A stretch of 14,387 nucleotides of DNA from Chloroflexota bacterium (GTDB taxonomy: Bacteria > Chloroflexota > Anaerolineae > J036 > Brachytrichaceae). The DNA is taken from contig JAKALH010000024.1 in NCBI GenBank assembly GCA_021813225.1, positions 1 to 14,387 on the forward strand. Reading direction: 5' to 3'. Each line of letters begins with the position of its first letter. The first letter of the stretch is position 1. The notes beneath the pieces were generated by a model. It was not told the DNA's origin and did not search any database. It saw nothing but the letters and a program-made list of their open reading frames with translations. Positions 12,738 to 14,387 of the stretch are shown in pieces. The translations under genes and the position numbers were made by a program.

Positions 12738-13787
12738 TCACCTGACGTAGATGGGGTTGCTGAAAATCCAGCCGCGCGGCAGCCCGCGGAAGCGCCGCCA
12801 GGCTTCGACGCGATACACGCCGGCGTCGCTGGTGGTGTGGCGCAGGGTGCGCCCGCGCGTTTCGGCCACCGTTCTGCCGTTGCGCAGCAGGCGGATGTGC
12901 GCGCTGGACGGGCATTCCGCATACAGGTGGATGGCGCCGCGGCGCGGCAGGTCGTCTCCCTGGATGGCCTGGTCGGCCCCGCTCTGCGCGTTGAAGATGA
13001 AACCCCTGCCGGGTGCGCTCAGGTCGTAGCTGACGAAGCAGTGCCCGGCCTGCAGCGCGCCGTATATCATCGCCTTGTCCTTCGCCAGGTCGCCGGTCAG
13101 CGGTTCCTCAATCAGCAGGTGCGTGTTGATGGTGCGGAAGGCGTACTCGTAGGGGAACACCTTGCGCCGGTACGGGCCGATGCCGATGCTGCCGCCGTGC
13201 GCGTCCGAGCCGCCGATGCCCACGATGCGCCGCCCGCCGGCGGTCAACTCGTCCCACTTGCGCAGCGTGGCCGGGAACGGGCCGCTGATGAGCAGCGACG
13301 GAAACAGCGAGGCGAAGACGAACAGGGGCAGGTTCAGCCGCCACGACTTGTACTCGGTCTGGTGGTTCCAGATTTCGATGCCGGTGAAGCGCTGCAGGTC
13401 CCAGTGCGTCCAGCAGGGCGCCTGGCGGTCGTCGCGGCCGCGCGGCTCGCGGCGGAACGGGTGCGAGAAGAACGTCAGCCCGCCGCGCTCGCGCACGGCG
13501 TCCAACAGCTTCTGCGGCGCCGGCGCCCACGGCGACATCTCCTCGTCGCAGTTGTAGACCAGGCAGTGGTTGTTGCCGGATGCGCGGCGGCGGTCGTGCA
13601 CTTCCTCGCCGGTCAGCAGCAGCACGCCGTGGTAGTAGCCCTCGACGCCGAACACGCGCACGTTGTGGTCGGTGGCGATGACGGCCTGCAACCCGGCGCG
13701 CGCCGCCTCTTGCGCGATCTCGCGGTGATACTGGTGGCCGTCGGAGTAGGGTGTGTGCAACTGAGTGTTGGCCGCAATCTCGAACAC
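12738..13787 (-). CDS. PHP-domain metallohydrolase (predicted phosphoesterase)
   Basis: This 349-residue protein has the metal-binding motifs of the polymerase-and-histidinol-phosphatase (PHP) superfamily, which hydrolyses phosphoester bonds with a multi-metal site. Motifs in order: TQLHTPYSDG (H11), ATDHN (D40, H41), TGEEVHD (E61/E62, H64), NNHCLVY (H74), FSHPF (H109) and GGSDAHGG (D195, H197). The first His of the usual HxH motif is Gln9 here. The C-terminal third (about 250-349) looks like a beta-rich accessory domain, with SAHIRLLRNGRTVAETRG and GVYRVEAW. The start is GTG at 13785-13787; no ATG lies near. TACACT ends 7 nt before it, so the message may be leaderless. Its substrate is unknown. 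It is divergent from a family X polymerase gene, a family whose bacterial members usually carry their own PHP domain. Confidence 0.85.
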   Translation of the reverse strand: MFEIAANTQLHTPYSDGHQYHREIAQEAARAGLQAVIATDHNVRVFGVEGYYHGVLLLTGEEVHDRRRASGNNHCLVYNCDEEMSPWAPAPQKLLDAVRERGGLTFFSHPFRREPRGRDDRQAPCWTHWDLQRFTGIEIWNHQTEYKSWRLNLPLFVFASLFPSLLISGPFPATLRKWDELTAGGRRIVGIGGSDAHGGSIGIGPYRRKVFPYEYAFRTINTHLLIEEPLTGDLAKDKAMIYGALQAGHCFVSYDLSAPGRGFIFNAQSGADQAIQGDDLPRRGAIHLYAECPSSAHIRLLRNGRTVAETRGRTLRHTTSDAGVYRVEAWRRFRGLPRGWIFSNPIYVR

Positions 13788-13794
13788 GGCGGTT

Positions 13795-13830
13795 AGTGTA
13801 CCAGTTTTCGCGCCCCTGCGCTGCTACAAT
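13795..13830. promoter_or_regulatory. Divergent -10-like boxes between the PHP gene and polX
   Basis: On the minus strand TACACT (13800 down to 13795) is followed by 7 nt and the GTG of the PHP gene. On the plus strand TACAAT (13825-13830) is followed by 6 nt and the ATG of the polymerase gene. Both imply transcripts starting at the start codon. No consensus -35 hexamers were seen in the 49-bp gap. The two promoters would have to share it. Confidence 0.45.
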
Positions 13831-13836
13831 TTGCCC

Positions 13837-14387
13837 ATGCCTTTATCCAACCAGCAGCTAGCGTCCATCTTCAGCGATATCGCCGACCGTCTGGAAATCC
13901 AGGGCGAGGTGGTGTTCAAAACGCGCGCCTACCGCACGATTGCGGAGAACCTGCAATCCCTGCCGCGCCCGATTGCGGATATCTGGAAGGAAGGCAAACT
14001 GAGCGAGGTGCCCGGCATCGGCAAAGCCATCCACGACAAAATCGACGAACTGCTGCGCACCGGCGGGCTGGAATTCTACGAGCGCCTGCGCGCCGAGGTG
14101 CCGGATGGCGTCGTCGCCATGCTGCAGGTGTCCGGCCTGGGGCCGAAGCGGGTGAAGGAAATCTGGAGCACGCTGGGCGTGATGAGCCTGGCGGAACTGG
14201 AAGCCGCCGCGCGCGCCGGCCGCCTGCGCGGCCTGCCCAAGATGGGCGAGAAGACCGAGCAGAAAATCCTGGCCGGCATCGAGTCGTTGAAACGGCGCGC
14301 CACCGGGCGGCGCCGCATCGGCGACGTGCTGCCCGTGGCGCTGCAGATACAGGCCGCCCTGCAGGCCGTGCCCGGCGTGCAGAAGGT
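13837..14387 (+). CDS. polX: DNA polymerase/3'-5' exonuclease family X (PolX), N-terminal part
   Basis: This is the first 183 residues of a bacterial family X DNA polymerase, a gap-filling repair enzyme that usually has an N-terminal polymerase module and a C-terminal PHP exonuclease domain (about 570 residues in total). The 8-kDa-like region is present: IFSDIADRLEIQGEVVFKTRAYRTIAENL. A first helix-hairpin-helix follows, with VPGIGKAIHDKIDELL. Then come GLEFYERLRAEVP, a second helix-hairpin-helix VSGLGPKRVKEIW, and LRGLPKMGEKTEQKIL. The catalytic GS and DxD motifs lie beyond the window's right edge, so activity cannot be judged. The start is the ATG at 13837-13839. It has no Shine-Dalgarno, and TACAAT lies 6 nt upstream, so it is a likely leaderless gene. 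It is divergent from the PHP-domain gene. Confidence 0.9.
   Translation, partial: MPLSNQQLASIFSDIADRLEIQGEVVFKTRAYRTIAENLQSLPRPIADIWKEGKLSEVPGIGKAIHDKIDELLRTGGLEFYERLRAEVPDGVVAMLQVSGLGPKRVKEIWSTLGVMSLAELEAAARAGRLRGLPKMGEKTEQKILAGIESLKRRATGRRRIGDVLPVALQIQAALQAVPGVQK

Overview
The window looks like chromosomal DNA from a GC-rich, free-living bacterium, most plausibly a Chloroflexota (Anaerolineae-like) lineage. Three things suggest this: the gene mix (hpt, an Ntn-hydrolase penicillin acylase, an ABC1/UbiB kinase, multi-domain HD-GYP proteins, and a PHP protein beside a family X DNA polymerase); palindromic elements in gene-end gaps; and several start codons that sit only 5-8 bases behind a -10-like hexamer, as expected for leaderless mRNAs. 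The taxonomic assignment is inference, because no rRNA or other strong marker is present. No rRNA, tRNA, CRISPR array or complete insertion sequence was seen.

Layout, left to right. 1-576 (-): 5' part of a lower-GC multi-pass membrane protein, possibly a GT-C type glycosyltransferase. 602-1165 (+): hypoxanthine phosphoribosyltransferase, diverging from the first gene across 25 bp that holds two overlapping -10-like boxes. 1274-3769 (+): membrane-anchored penicillin acylase-type Ntn hydrolase, with a repeat-like insertion in the linker before the catalytic Ser. About 3770-3836 (-): remnant of a VOC/glyoxalase C-terminus. 3837-4856 (-): serine beta-lactamase-like hydrolase. 4910-5887 (-): aminoglycoside-phosphotransferase-fold kinase. 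6036-7772 (+): ABC1/UbiB-type kinase, divergent from the previous gene. 8019-10265 and 10313-12682 (+): two tandem membrane sensor proteins ending in HD-GYP c-di-GMP phosphodiesterase domains. 12738-13787 (-): PHP-domain metallohydrolase. 13837-end (+): N-terminal part of a family X DNA polymerase.

The two HD-GYP genes form the main signalling unit. They are preceded by a good sigma70-like promoter (TGGACA-17-TAGAAT) whose -35 hexamer lies in the centre of an ATGCAA/TTGCAT dyad, then by a leader of about 120 nt. The genes share almost identical 3' ends, each followed by a palindrome, which suggests tandem duplication or gene conversion.

The most unusual signal is a family of three palindromes, at 4864-4898, 10259-10289 and 12690-12720. 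They have different arm sequences but the same geometry: an 11-nt odd palindrome, a 7-nt spacer of form CTnnnAG, and a second 11-nt odd palindrome. Two of the three have identical arms but spacers that are reverse complements of each other.
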